Shown in pieces: positions 34,914-44,965 of a DNA stretch of 64,000 nucleotides; position 1 is the stretch's first letter, and each line of letters opens with the position of its first letter. Where the stretch lies: the NCBI GenBank assembly GCA_002205965.3, contig NADL03000750.1, forward strand, positions 1,426,001-1,490,000, in the 5' to 3' direction. This DNA is from Kappaphycus alvarezii (taxonomy: Eukaryota > Rhodophyta > Florideophyceae > Gigartinales > Solieriaceae). A program made the position numbers and the translations under genes. Under the pieces are notes generated by a model. The model was not told where the DNA came from. It did not search any database and saw nothing but the letters and a program-made list of their open reading frames with translations.

Positions 34914-34930
34914 CCTCCACAAGAGTACCA
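34914..34930 (-). other. Primer-binding site of element A
   Basis: On the minus strand, TGGTACTCTTGTGGAGG begins two bases after the 5' LTR end. The leading TGG is complementary to a tRNA CCA end. The sequence does not match the initiator-Met site (TGGTATCAGAGC), and I cannot name the tRNA. Confidence 0.7.
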
Positions 34931-34932
34931 AA

Positions 34933-35645
34933 TGATAGGGGTAAATCGGCGGGGGAAGAGATCCTCAGAACCAATTACCCTGAGAAGGAGGTGTTGCGAG
35001 CGACAAAAGTGCTGCCGTGGTATTGTTGAACGAACAAAAGGGAGTGTATATAGAAGAGAGTTGAGAAGCTACAAGCAAGTATAAAAAGGGCAGTCACCAG
35101 CTTTATATAGAAGACCGTAAGAAAAAGTTTTCTTGGGTCTGAAGTTGACTCTCAACTTCCTACTACTCGGGACTTGGCTTGAAGTTGTCTGCCAACTTGC
35201 TTCACCTCCACTAAAGGAAGCAGTTTACTCGGCTTATATAGACTTTTGGCTACCCCAAAAGTCTCAACAAACATACTAATAACCATAAAATGTATTCACG
35301 GTAATCGTGTGAACCAGAGAGACTATTAGAAGATATTTCCTCAAGGTAAATATCTAGGTGCCATACCCATGCCAGCCACCCATCGGCCAGGGGTGGGAAT
35401 TGATGTGGCCATTATATAGACCTTTCAGAGCTACTTGTAGTATCACCCACAACCTGGAACTGTACTGACATCTACTATGACAGCGTGTCCTAAAATGAAA
35501 AAATCAACCGATGAATTTGCCACACTCACCCAAATTAAAAATATCTTGCAAATTCAAAAACTGTAAAAATATCTTCCCAATTCCGATACTGTATACAATC
35601 ATGGTCCTCATCTAGATTTTTTTCGCGGCGAATTTGCGCACATCA
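34933..35645 (-). repeat. 5' LTR of element A (713 bp)
   Basis: The plus-strand ends are TGATAGGGGTAAATC and GCGCACATCA. A short block at about 35089-35112 (CACCAGCTTTATATAGAAGA) replaces the sequence present in the left LTR. The replacement resembles other TATATAGA-containing parts of the LTR, suggesting a local templated change. Confidence 0.93.
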
Positions 35646-35650
35646 TAATC
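35646..35650. repeat. Target-site duplication (TAATC), right
   Basis: Direct copy of 28126-28130. On the minus strand the duplicated bases are the GATTA of the Asp-Tyr codons in element B's VDYR motif. Confidence 0.9.
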
Positions 35651-36778
35651 CACAGAAAATCGAGGCCCTCTATCCTTCCTCTTAGCGATGACCACGGGGA
35701 AAGACTAAGCGTGATTTGCCGGTGTGATGAATCTCGGCATCCAGCAATGCGTCTGTTTCCTTCCTCAATAATGAGTTGTGCTTGTGCCATCTGAAAGAAC
35801 CTTGAAAGTTTTACTCTCTTCAGTCAGCTAGAAAGATTGAAAACTCTGTCCCTTATCTTGCTTGAGGTCTTGAATTTCCCAAACAAAGACAATTGTGTCC
35901 CTCAATGCTTTTGCAAGAGACTTGTGATAATTTTTCTGAGGGTAGCTCACTTTTTCGGTAATCAACACCGCCTGATTTGTCTCTTAATACTTCCATGGGA
36001 GACCTTGCCTCCCTTACGACCTCAGATCGTGCCCGTAGAGTTCTTTGTTGAAGATTTCCAACACTGTTTCCTGTTTTAGTACTACATCAATCCGCACTCC
36101 GCCTGATTTGGACGATGATGGCGGTGCGAAATTTGCACTCCCCAAATCATCCAGGTACGTGTAGTCGTTACTGTCAACCCGATTCCCATCAATCACGAGC
36201 CGCTCTGTGAGCTACGATGATACCTTTCCTTCCCGGTTGATGGAAAGATTTTTTTATTGGCGACTGTAATCTAAGCTTTTTTGCAGTGAGACTATCGTGT
36301 TACTTTAGGCTATGGCATGGAACAGAACATATACATAACCAGGAGTTCTACATGTACCACCGAAGATCAACTCGAGTCCAGAATAATCTCCACACAGCCT
36401 ACAACCTGTGCAAATGTTCTTATGAACACCGTGACATGATGGTCCACATTATTGTGAAAAGGCTATATAATCACCACCGTAAAAGAATATCGAATGAGTC
36501 CCGGTACTTGAAGCCCTTTTCTTGTAAAGAGCTGTAATCCTTTCCAGATGCCTTCCCATGTCTCTAGCGTCCAATCTTGCAGTCACAGTATTGTGAATTC
36601 TTCCTTCGGATTCATTTTCTTCTTGAAATCCACAAGTAGCTTCTTCTTCATGACTTTATCGTCCTTGTTTTCACCTCTAAGGACTCATCGAGTAAACTGC
36701 CCGAATTAGAAGTTGGAAGTAACATCCGCCAGATCTGAAACTCAATAAGATAGCGGGTACCGTCCTAGGGATGGGGTC
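35646..36778 (-). pseudogene. Ty3/gypsy element B pol relic: RT N-terminal part and upstream
   Basis: On the minus strand, RT begins with an ETDALLDAxIHHTGKSRLVF-like stretch and continues VVIAKRKDRGPRFSVDY, which runs into the insertion point at 35650. Beyond element A the sequence resumes at 28130 with the next codons of the VDYRxLN motif. A 60-residue frame upstream (36196-36014; MIDGNRVDSNDYTYLDDLGS) may belong to the protease-RT linker. The rest, to the terminal unit at 36779, has no recognisable domain. Confidence 0.75.
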
Positions 36779-38031
36779 TGATAGGAGTAAATCGTTGGGA
36801 GAAAATATACTCAGAACCAACTACCCCAAGAAGGAGGTTGTTGCAAGCGACAAAATTGCTACCGTGGTATAGTTGAACGAACAAAAAGGAGTGAATAAGG
36901 AAGACATTTGAAAGGATACAAGCAAGTATGGAAGGAGAAGAGTCTACCACTGATGCTCTGTGACAAGCGTAGGAAAATTTTTCTTGGTCTGAAGTTGATT
37001 CTCAACTCCCTACTACTCGGTACTTGACTTGAAATTGTCTGCCAACTTGCTTGACCTCCACAACAGGAAGCAGTTTACTCAGCTTATATAGAATTTTGGC
37101 TATCTCGAAAGTCTAAAAGGAACATACTTAAAACCATAAAATGCATCAATTGGAATCGTATGAACGAGAAAGACTAACAGCTTATATTATCATGATAAAT
37201 ATATAGATTTATTCTTTAATATCTTAGTCCTCTAGATCAGAGCCAAACAGTTCCCCCAAAATATCCATTCCACCCAAGCAGTCCCCGCAAATATCCGCGA
37301 ACGGCTCAAAATTCTCCATTGCCTCCTGCAAAATACCTAGACCACTGAAGATGCCCCAATCCGGTTCCAGAGTCGGGACTACCTGGTCCATATTTTCCGC
37401 CCCCATCCCTACTATTCCAGCACTTTCCATGTCTCCCTCCCCCTCATCCCCCTCATCCTCCTCTTCTCCCTACTTCATTTTCGTCAGAAGAGTCAGAGAT
37501 CACAATTACTCCCTCAGTATCCCCTTCGTTCTCTATGGGAGCTCCACCACCGTTGTACACTAGTGGCTCCCACGGATCCACCCAGTCCTCCTCTTGCTCC
37601 TCTTGCTCCTCTGCTTCTACCTCTTCCTCCTCTGCCTCTTCTCCCTGCTCGAACAGTTACGGCGGACCCACTCCCGAACGCGTTCCCGGTCTACCCTTCT
37701 ACACTAATTGCCGTAGTCGGATGGGCCATTTTCCATCAGGGTCAGAGCGTTGAGGGACAACGGCCTCGGGATGACTTGGCGATGGTCAGGGAAGGTCGGA
37801 AGTTGGTCATGATGAAGGCAAGAAAAGGGGTGAGTGAATGGGGTAGTTGATGACGGAGGGTTGCCTCAATGACGTCCATTTCGGACTTTAAATAGGGCAA
37901 TATTTCGAAAATTTTCACGGCTTTGGACGAAATAAAAATGTGAAGCAATGCTACAGGTTTGAATTTGCATGCGACTAGGACAATAACTAAAAATATGCTT
38001 GATAAAATATCGGAACTGAATTTGGTGGACG
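36779..38031 (-). repeat. Terminal unit of gypsy element B (right copy, probable 5' LTR)
   Basis: It starts TGATAGGAGTAAATCG and matches 21183-22470 in order and orientation. On the minus strand it carries two acidic frames. One is an EQEEQEEDWVDPWEPLVYNG stretch (about 37650-37470). The other is MESAGIVGMGAENMDQVVPT onward (37430-37224, 68 aa), rich in Gly, Asp and Glu and ending LFGSDLED. A TATATATTTA-like box lies just downstream, at about 37198-37207. Serine- or proline-rich plus-strand ORFs here are antisense shadows. Confidence 0.6.
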
Positions 38032-38479
38032 AAGCGGACCACGAGTGAAAAGATTCCTTTTCTGAAAAAGGAGGACCAAAATTCTCAAAGAAAAAATAGA
38101 AATGGAGTTGCACAGTGAATTTGGAATCATGGGAAAAATCCGTTTCATGATTTTGTTCCTAAAAGAAAATTGATGGGAAGAGTTGTTTTTGGAGAATCAT
38201 GGGGAGGGAGAAGGCAGAAGTTTGTGGCGGGGACCACTTTCCTACAGAAAGAACCGTTTCCGTACCAACAGGGTCCATTAACGAAAAGGTGATTTTGTTG
38301 AGTTCCGTGATTCCTTTCGAACCTTGATTGCGGTACCATGTAATTTTTGATTTCGTTCATCTACTGTCCTTGGGGTCAAGCGTAATCTATTGCCCCTCCC
38401 CTCCCCCTCCCCTTCCCTTCAGGCACCCTCTCATCTATACAATACTAATTTACGAAGATCATGCGAATCTGCTGAGTAC

Positions 38480-40330
38480 TCAATGTTAAACGTTGACGTT
38501 CAACATGCTTTCAATTTGGTCAGCCGCAGTGCATTTTGCGAAGGTCGAACAGATATTCCAAGAGCTCTTTCTTTGGGTCCCTTGGGTCCATTACAAGTAC
38601 GCTATACACACGGATCATCTGTGGTATGAGGATGATGTGCTACGGAGCGTGGTAGGCGTGGAGCACGGGATCGCTAGGTCCAGTTAAAATTCTCCCTTGT
38701 TCTGCAAAAATTGCGCGGAACTCAAAACCCGACTGGTAAATGTAGGTGACACCACAGGCAGACCTCCTCTACCCTCTAGCTGTGGTATTTGGACGATAAG
38801 AATATGTTTGGCACCCATGAAGCCATTCAAACACACTATACTTCTTCTCCTCCCCGGAGGTTCTCCTCCCCGGAGGTGTTGCAGTTTGGGTTTACACACC
38901 AGCATGGCCAAGTGTGTTCTCTGGTGGCCAACCGCCCCTTCCCCACCTGTTCAGCGGTCCCCCCCTTGTGATTTCGCAGCACTACTACACACGTGACAAA
39001 AGTGCTCCGCCCCCCCATCAGGTCGGACCTATTCATGGAGCGCGAGTTCTTAAAGTACGTTGCTTCGCTGCAGCCTTTCCTCAAATCCTTAGTACTGAAT
39101 GCATCAAAATTCTCTTCTTTAATCCTGCAGCCTACTGATGGTGCTCCTCACCAACTGCGGAACTCCTTCAGCGTATGTCGGATTAACCACCCCTTACGTG
39201 TAGTTCCACCTCATTCCATTCTCAACGGGGCTGTGGAATTCGATACCGCTGTTGAAGCTCGCTGCAGGAATTGGTGGCCAGGGTTCTGGACGCCGACATT
39301 TTTGGGAATAACAACTACCCATTTAGCCCTTGGCCCCTTAAGCCAACATTTGGCATCGGGCTCCGCTCCGCTGAGGTCACTTCGGCCGCTGTATCCGCTG
39401 TGTCCCTCTCAGGCATGCCTTGTGCTCTACCCTTCTCCTGTGCTACGAACAGTGCCCTCTAATCTTACACATACGCAGTTTTGGAGCACGAGTGGAAGAC
39501 AAGAGTGGCACCCGGGCAGGTTTTCCAGTTTACGGTTATCGACTCAACGGTTTGGTCAGGGGCAACTCGCTCGCCCAGTTGAGGACAAGATCTTTGATGA
39601 CATACCAAAGGGGGATGAGAGGACCGTGGCATTCCGAGCCTCGTTGTCAGTGGATGTTTAAGTGGACCTGCTTCGTGCCAACCGGCTCCAAGCTTGGTAC
39701 TTACATCTCCGACCGCAATTAAAGGAATGGTTGCAGTTCTATTACAGGGTATCATTATTTACCTCCGCTTCAAAATGGCCAAAAGCGGGTGCAAGACACT
39801 TATGGATCAGTTCGGTGACCATGCGCTGTGCTATACTACGGGTCCACCCGCGGATGGCAACGTTACTTGCAAACGCGGTTGTTTGCCGCGGACCCTCCAA
39901 GCCACCCTGCACCTTGTCCTTCCAGCCCCCACAGCGCGGCATGCAGTTCTGCCGAACATCAAGGCGGTGAGAGAACGAGGACACGGACTATTATGACATA
40001 ACAGTCATCATACCCTGACCGCGGCCCACCTCCCCTTCCTGGCGCGATGCCCACACAAGCATCTTGACTATGGCCGCCGTGACAGGGACAGTCGCTTTGC
40101 CGAGTTGATAGGTTCAAAGGTTCTGGGCATCGCTTCACTGCCCCCACACTCTCCACTTCGGAAGGCTGGCTTCAGACTGTCGGAACTTTGCCCACCGGGT
40201 TGCGACTGGGGTTGCCGCACCTGCAGCTGTTCCAATTGCTGAAGTGCGGCAAATACTGCCAGCTCGTTACGCTCCGTCGTTATCTGGGTATATCAGTCGC
40301 TACGCGAAGTCGATCTCGTCTCTGTAATCT
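38480..40330 (+). pseudogene. Non-LTR-type reverse transcriptase relic
   Basis: Plus-strand segments across frames give NVDVQHAFNLVSRSAF (near 38485-38535, the DxxNAFN block with the first RT Asp). They also give WYLDDKNMFGTHEAIQ (38779-38826, a YLDD active site in place of YxDD), then FGLHTSMAKCVLWWPTAP (38889-38942). Much further down, MDQFGDHALCYTTG (about 39800) matches the C-terminal FGDHAxxC segment seen in algal and protist non-LTR reverse transcriptases. A DITV segment follows near 39993, as expected for the DVTVxxP motif of the same proteins. Every segment is in a different frame or separated by stops, so it is not functional. No ends were defined. Confidence 0.65.
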
Positions 40331-40639
40331 CTAGCTGAACAGCACTTCATGTATATTGATCTTGGACAAGAAAATCCCTATCCTATTTGTTTTGTGGCTC
40401 GTAGTGGCCGGTGTCCTGTGTCACAAATTATAGTCCCGAGAGCCATGTGCAGTACGGTGTGTGGCTCTGAGCCACAAGTGGCGTGCACTACACAACAGTA
40501 CAGTAGAGGCGCCTCAAAACAGGCAAGTAGGGTGTCTAAGGGCCACTTTATATGTTTTGCTAGGAGTTTAGTCCAATTTGTGCGTTTTAGAAGTTTGCGA
40601 ATCTCTATATAAGGCTAGTCGACTGGGGCGTGAGCCTCA

Positions 40640-40790
40640 CCTGGCCAACAACAGGCCCCACTACCCCGAACACAAACCACCATCAAACCCAAAGCCCCAA
40701 CCACCAACGCCCCCAAACCCAAAGCCACACTACCATGACCATCACCCCAACCCTTTCTGTCCTCTTCTCTGTTGTCCTTAAGGCAGCGGC
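40640..40790. repeat. C/A-rich low-complexity tract
   Basis: Repeats of AACCCAAAGCC and related words give Pro/Asn/Lys/His-rich shadow ORFs (for example NPKPQPPTPPNPKPH). Confidence 0.7.
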
Positions 40791-40937
40791 TTCCCTTGTC
40801 TCCTTGGGCTTATGGTTGCATACCTGAGTTCAAGGGGCAATACCCATTATCGTGCAGGTGTCTTTGTCTCGTTGTACTTTCTGTGCTTAGCTCGAAGTTC
40901 AAGAGGGCCCTCAGTGACTGCTAAAATTTAAGCCTTC

Positions 40938-41024
40938 ACCTAAAAAACAAAAAACAAAAAGAAAGAAAAAAGAAGCAAAGGACGAAAAGAAAAACAAAAA
41001 GAAAGAAAAGAAATAAATAAACTT
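40938..41024. repeat. A-rich tract
   Basis: An 87-bp purine tract of AAAAAACAAAAAG and GAAAGAAAAG words lies 0.6 kb downstream of the reverse transcriptase relic. It may be the eroded A-rich tail of that non-LTR element. Confidence 0.6.
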
Positions 41025-41449
41025 AGAAAGCCCTCGAATAGAGGTTCAAAACCCCCCAAACCCCTTCCATTGCTTAACAAAAAAGAGCACTTCTACTGTT
41101 GTGTATTGTCGAGAAATAGCGGCTGGCATAATGTACACTTGTATAGTACAACATCACACTAATGGCACAACGTGCAAGAAGGCACTTGCTGCTCTTCACT
41201 TGGCCATCTGTCTGAAGTCTCGAGTCAATGCATGTAAGCCCAATGCCAAAAATTCGTGTCTATCCAACCCTCATGCCCGTCACCATCTGGTGCAGACCTC
41301 AACTGGGCGCGCTGGCGAGGTTAGTAAGAGCTCTTATTTTGCGACTAATTTGTACCTATTGCATGTGGACTCTTTCCGTGGGCTCCAACAGGGATTATTA
41401 CTTCTCTGGGTTTGATCTCTACCACGCCCAATGGTATCGTCTTCTCACA

Positions 41450-42249
41450 AAGCTCATACATCTGCAAGGTTTCCACTCTTTCTGAAGACTCATCGTTTGA
41501 GGACTACCGCTCCTTTCGCGCAAAGCTTCCGTGGGCCACTTACACTCGCCCGGATATTTTTTGACGTCTCCTTAGCTGCTCAGGTTACCGAAATTCAATT
41601 CAATTCAGAAAAAAAATCACAAATCTGAACAGAATAGTGACGCACCTTCAAAAAACATCGAACATATCTTCTCATACTCTCCCCTGGAAATAGACTCTCT
41701 CCGCATCACCGTGTACTCCGATTCGGCCTTCTCCAAGAATGCATATATTAACTCTCAGCTAGATTTAATATCCTACCTCTGGACGCTTCGGAAAATTGTC
41801 ATATACTCCACTACTACAGCAAGAAAATCCATCGCGTCGTTCGCTCTGTACTAGCAGCCGATGTAATCGCATTCGCAGAAGCCTTTGATTTTGAATATAC
41901 ACTTCGGATAGATATCAAAACATTCCCTTCACTGAAAAATTCCTTGAATATGCCTATAGACCCAAAGCCTCTCTTTTAGGTCACTACAAAATGCTCTTCA
42001 ACGACCAAAAAAGGCTTTCGGTAGATATCATCGCAGTCAAACATGCAAACGATCGCAAAAACATTTCAAATGTTGGGTTTGTGCGCACATCTGCGAACCC
42101 AGCCGATGACTTCGCAAAGGTAAACAACTGCTTCGCCTTGACTACCGTTCCAGAGAACCAAACTAGCTCACTTCCTATTGAGCCATACGCCATACGGCAA
42201 AAGAAACCCTCTGTGCCTCATGATTCTTTACGGCCAGAATACCGGGGAG
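41450..42249 (+). pseudogene. Ty1/copia fragment, RT end to RNase H (family B)
   Basis: Plus-strand reading gives FRAKLPWATYTRPDIFFDVS (about 41521-41572), AAQVTEIQF and a DSLRITVYSDSAFSKNAY stretch (41690-41745). It then gives VLAADVIAFAEAFDFEYTLR (near 41850-41910), a PxDPKPLF segment and, in ORF 41991-42320, LSVDIIAVKHANDRKNISNV followed by FVRTSANPADDFAKV. These are successive blocks of copia RNase H. The family equals that at 5959-6766. Several stops are present. Confidence 0.75.
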
Positions 42250-42694
42250 TGTTAGTCGATTCGACAAACTCAGGTACAGACAGTAAATCAGTTGCCAAAT
42301 ACTGTGCGTGGGTGACATAGCAACCCACACTACGTTTATACAGTCAAATAGTTCTAATGGATGTTAGTTTCCGTTTTAGGCTCCCCTTATCGGTAGCCTT
42401 TCCTCTATTAGGTTCACCCTGTTTGTGCGAAGTCTACTTCTTATTGTAGTACCCCACGTTGTCATACTTGGCTCAGTAGCAAAAAGCTAGAATCTACACT
42501 GTTTCAAGGACCTCCCGTCTCCTACAGATCTCGCCCTGCTACCTTTACTCAATGTAGTTTTGCTTTTTCTAGTCCATCTGTAGTAACAAAAATACCGGGG
42601 TTAGGCCGAGTAGCGGCCTGAACCAGCCATCAGCTTCACAAAGTTTAATCTAACCGATAAATTCAAGCGAATGGGCTCTATTATCCCGACAACA
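42250..42694 (+). repeat. Probable copia 3' LTR (445 bp)
   Basis: It begins TGTTAGTCG directly after a purine-rich ACCGGGGAG (polypurine tract position) and ends CGACAACA at 42694, giving TG...CA ends with short inverted repeats. It follows the RNase H relic at the expected distance. No second LTR copy was found in the window. Confidence 0.5.
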
Positions 42695-42982
42695 CGAACA
42701 TATCATACGAATATTAAATCACCCCACAATTACCCTGTAATACGGTGCCCGAAAAAAAAACTTTAGAACGGCCACCTTCCACAGTATTTTTAGGGTGCTT
42801 ATTGGTCAATTTCAAAATGTTCTGCCCAATCATATATTTATTATATACGGAACAAATGACCAAGGTTTCGAATAAATCCAAATAGTTTACCACATAAAAA
42901 ATCATGAAGGCTATCTGAGGACAAAAAAAACTATAGAGCGGGCGAAACAGTGGTCATAAAATATACCATCTTTCTCTTTTAA

Positions 42983-44870
42983 ATGAGTAAAAAAATTCTG
43001 GTAGTCGAATACCTTGCAAAAAAGTATTTATTCTCAGCAATGCCACTAAAGAAAAATATGACTACCCTAGAGCAAGAAAGATCCTTGGATAGCTAGATGA
43101 AGGATTTTCTGGCTTTGAAATGGCACTTCGACTTGTAAGATATCTCAGAAAGTTTTCCAAATGCTCCTCAAAGACACGGACGGTTACAAAAAAAAGCATA
43201 AGGACGGACTAAAAGCAAGAGTGACACTGCAAGACAAGGGAAATGATTTGGGATGCTTACAAGGCCGATGCGAGCGCCAGAGGCATCCAAAAAAGTTTAG
43301 AAATACCCATTGGTGTGAAGCTTACGCAGCAAAATATGTCTTCCGCGCCTAACTTGGACTACAGAAGGCGAGAAAGCCATTCTATTTAATTCAGGACCAA
43401 ATGTAAAATTGTATACAGTGAGCATGGTCTCGAGAATCTTATCGAAACAGTACTTGTACTGCATTGTACAGTGCAGTGCTGATTCTATAGCCTGCGAAAA
43501 GCCCTCGCATTTTCATGCCTATTTTCCTCCGAGAAATTTCCTCCGTGTGCATTATGCAGTGCACAAAATGCTTTTAGCGCACCTCCATTTTATACTATAT
43601 TTCAATAGATATTGGCTTGGATTGAACTGCAATTTTGCATACATCAGCCTATGTAAATCATATATAAAAGGCAAAGTTCGCAGCCATCCAATAAGTTTAT
43701 CTGTAAAATACTGAAAAGGGCTACTAAGGTTGGTGAACTCCTCATAGAATAGACAGATAAAAGACCTCTTTTGCCATTTTTGGCACTTTTCTGCCACTGC
43801 CGCTCTCAGAAACGCAAAAGAGGCCATTTTAGCCCTCCGTACTCTAAATGGCTCGAAAGCTGCCACTGGCCTAACTTCAATAAGTCCAAGCTCTGGTCTG
43901 TCTCGAACAGAAACTGTCTCTCTCAGAAATCACCAAACGTCTCAAGAAGTCTCGCAAGGCAGTCAAAACATTTCTTCTGTCCCACAGACCTACGTTGAAC
44001 AAAAACAGAGCAAAAAAGGCCAAAAGACACCCAAAGACACCCAAAAGCTGCTCTGAGGAGCCTCAAAAACTAGAGAAAAATCCACCAAGGAATTGCGTAC
44101 TGAACCCAAGCGGCTCATTTAAAAGCGATCTATGCAGAAAATTCTCGATGCAGTCGCCCATTCAGAATGAAATAAGGTTAGAATAGTACTTCCTATGACC
44201 GAAAGACAAATCTTAGTTCGCATCAGAAGAGTGCGTGAAAAGAGACGTGGAAGACAGATGATTAGGCCAAAATGGTTTTCTTTGATGAAAAAAACATTTT
44301 GCCCCGATCACAAAAGCAATCTGGATGAGCCAGATGGGCACTAGAGTTACTGGTATGACTTGAGTAGGGAGAAAAATACTTTTTTAAGTCATTAGAAAGA
44401 TGATGGATCAGTCATGATTTGGGGCGTTTTAGAGAACGGTAAAATCAAATTGCCATTATTCAAGGCGAATGAAGCAGAAAAGTATATGCAGACTTCACAG
44501 AACTTTCTAATTTCTTTTAGCAGCATTTATCACCAGTTGGATGAATAATCCAACAAGATATTGCCTCTATTCATAATGCTGGAGTGACAAAAGAATCGTC
44601 CAAAGATGAAAGTTCTCAGTGATGAAGTGGGAACCTAAAGCCTCGATCTTAACCCGAAGAAAGTGCATGAGAAGTGCTAGTGAGAGCTTTTTATTGTAAT
44701 TTCCATAGTTTTAGACTGTCATGGAGCTTGCGGCCTCCATTTCTACATATGTCTAAAAACTTATCAGATGTAATTTCATTGAGCTTCAAGGATAGAAAAA
44801 CAGACCAATGCAAGTCTTATTTCACGAACAGTAATTGTAAAAATAATATCTACTGTTTACAATCGTTTTC
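42983..44870 (+). pseudogene. Tc1/mariner transposase relic with internal insertion
   Basis: The DNA-binding half starts near 42983 (MSKKILVVEYLAKKY) and reaches a mariner-type linker at about 43180-43330. The catalytic half lies at 44220-44850. It includes a VFFDEKN block (VxFSDEKxFN family motif, first Asp), NLDEPDG, SVMIWGVLENG and IQQDIASIHNAGVTKES (second Asp block). SLDLNP, corresponding to SPDLNPIE, and a LVRAFYCNFHSF onward C-terminus follow. Frames change repeatedly. The gap between the halves (about 43355-44050) is about 0.5 kb longer than usual, so something has inserted. TIRs were not identified. Confidence 0.7.
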
Positions 44871-44940
44871 CCCATTGGTAGCCCTTTTCAATATTTTTAG
44901 ATAAAATTTTGGGTTGGTTTGAAACTTTGCCCCTTTATAC

Positions 44941-44965
44941 AGTGGTGGACGCAATGATAAATAGT
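44941..44965 (+). repeat. Left TIR of the Tc1/mariner element
   Basis: It begins CAGTGGTGGA and is imperfectly complementary to 46434-46458. Confidence 0.75.

Larger units (their letters stand above)
28131..35645 (-). mobile_element. Complete nested Ty3/gypsy LTR retrotransposon (element A, 7515 bp)
   Basis: The element reads on the minus strand. Order from the right is 5' LTR (34933-35645), primer-binding site, gag, protease, acidic linker, reverse transcriptase, RNase H, integrase, a duplicated novel domain, a polypurine tract (complement of 28847-28859) and the 3' LTR (28131-28846). RT before IN defines the Ty3/gypsy order. LTRs begin TGAT and end ATCA on the minus strand, and 5-bp TAATC duplications flank the insertion. 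The LTRs differ by about 1 percent outside one 24-bp block, which suggests a recent insertion. Even so, the polyprotein changes frame several times by single bases (between the gag knuckles, RT N-terminus, RNase H, IN N-terminus, IN C-terminus, between the two novel domains). It is inserted in the RT gene of element B. Confidence 0.93.

Noticed and set aside
34900-34932. tRNA-like 3' end (GGGTGCAACCCCC before a CCA)
   Set aside because: No acceptor or anticodon arms upstream. It is the primer-binding site region of element A.
34803-35084. Plus-strand ORFs spanning the right LTR boundary
   Set aside because: They cross the LTR/internal junction on the antisense strand and the same frames recur in the left LTR.
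37535-37850. Ser/Pro-rich plus-strand ORFs, with a similar set at 21940-22171
   Set aside because: They are antisense to the Glu-rich minus ORF shared by the two terminal units.
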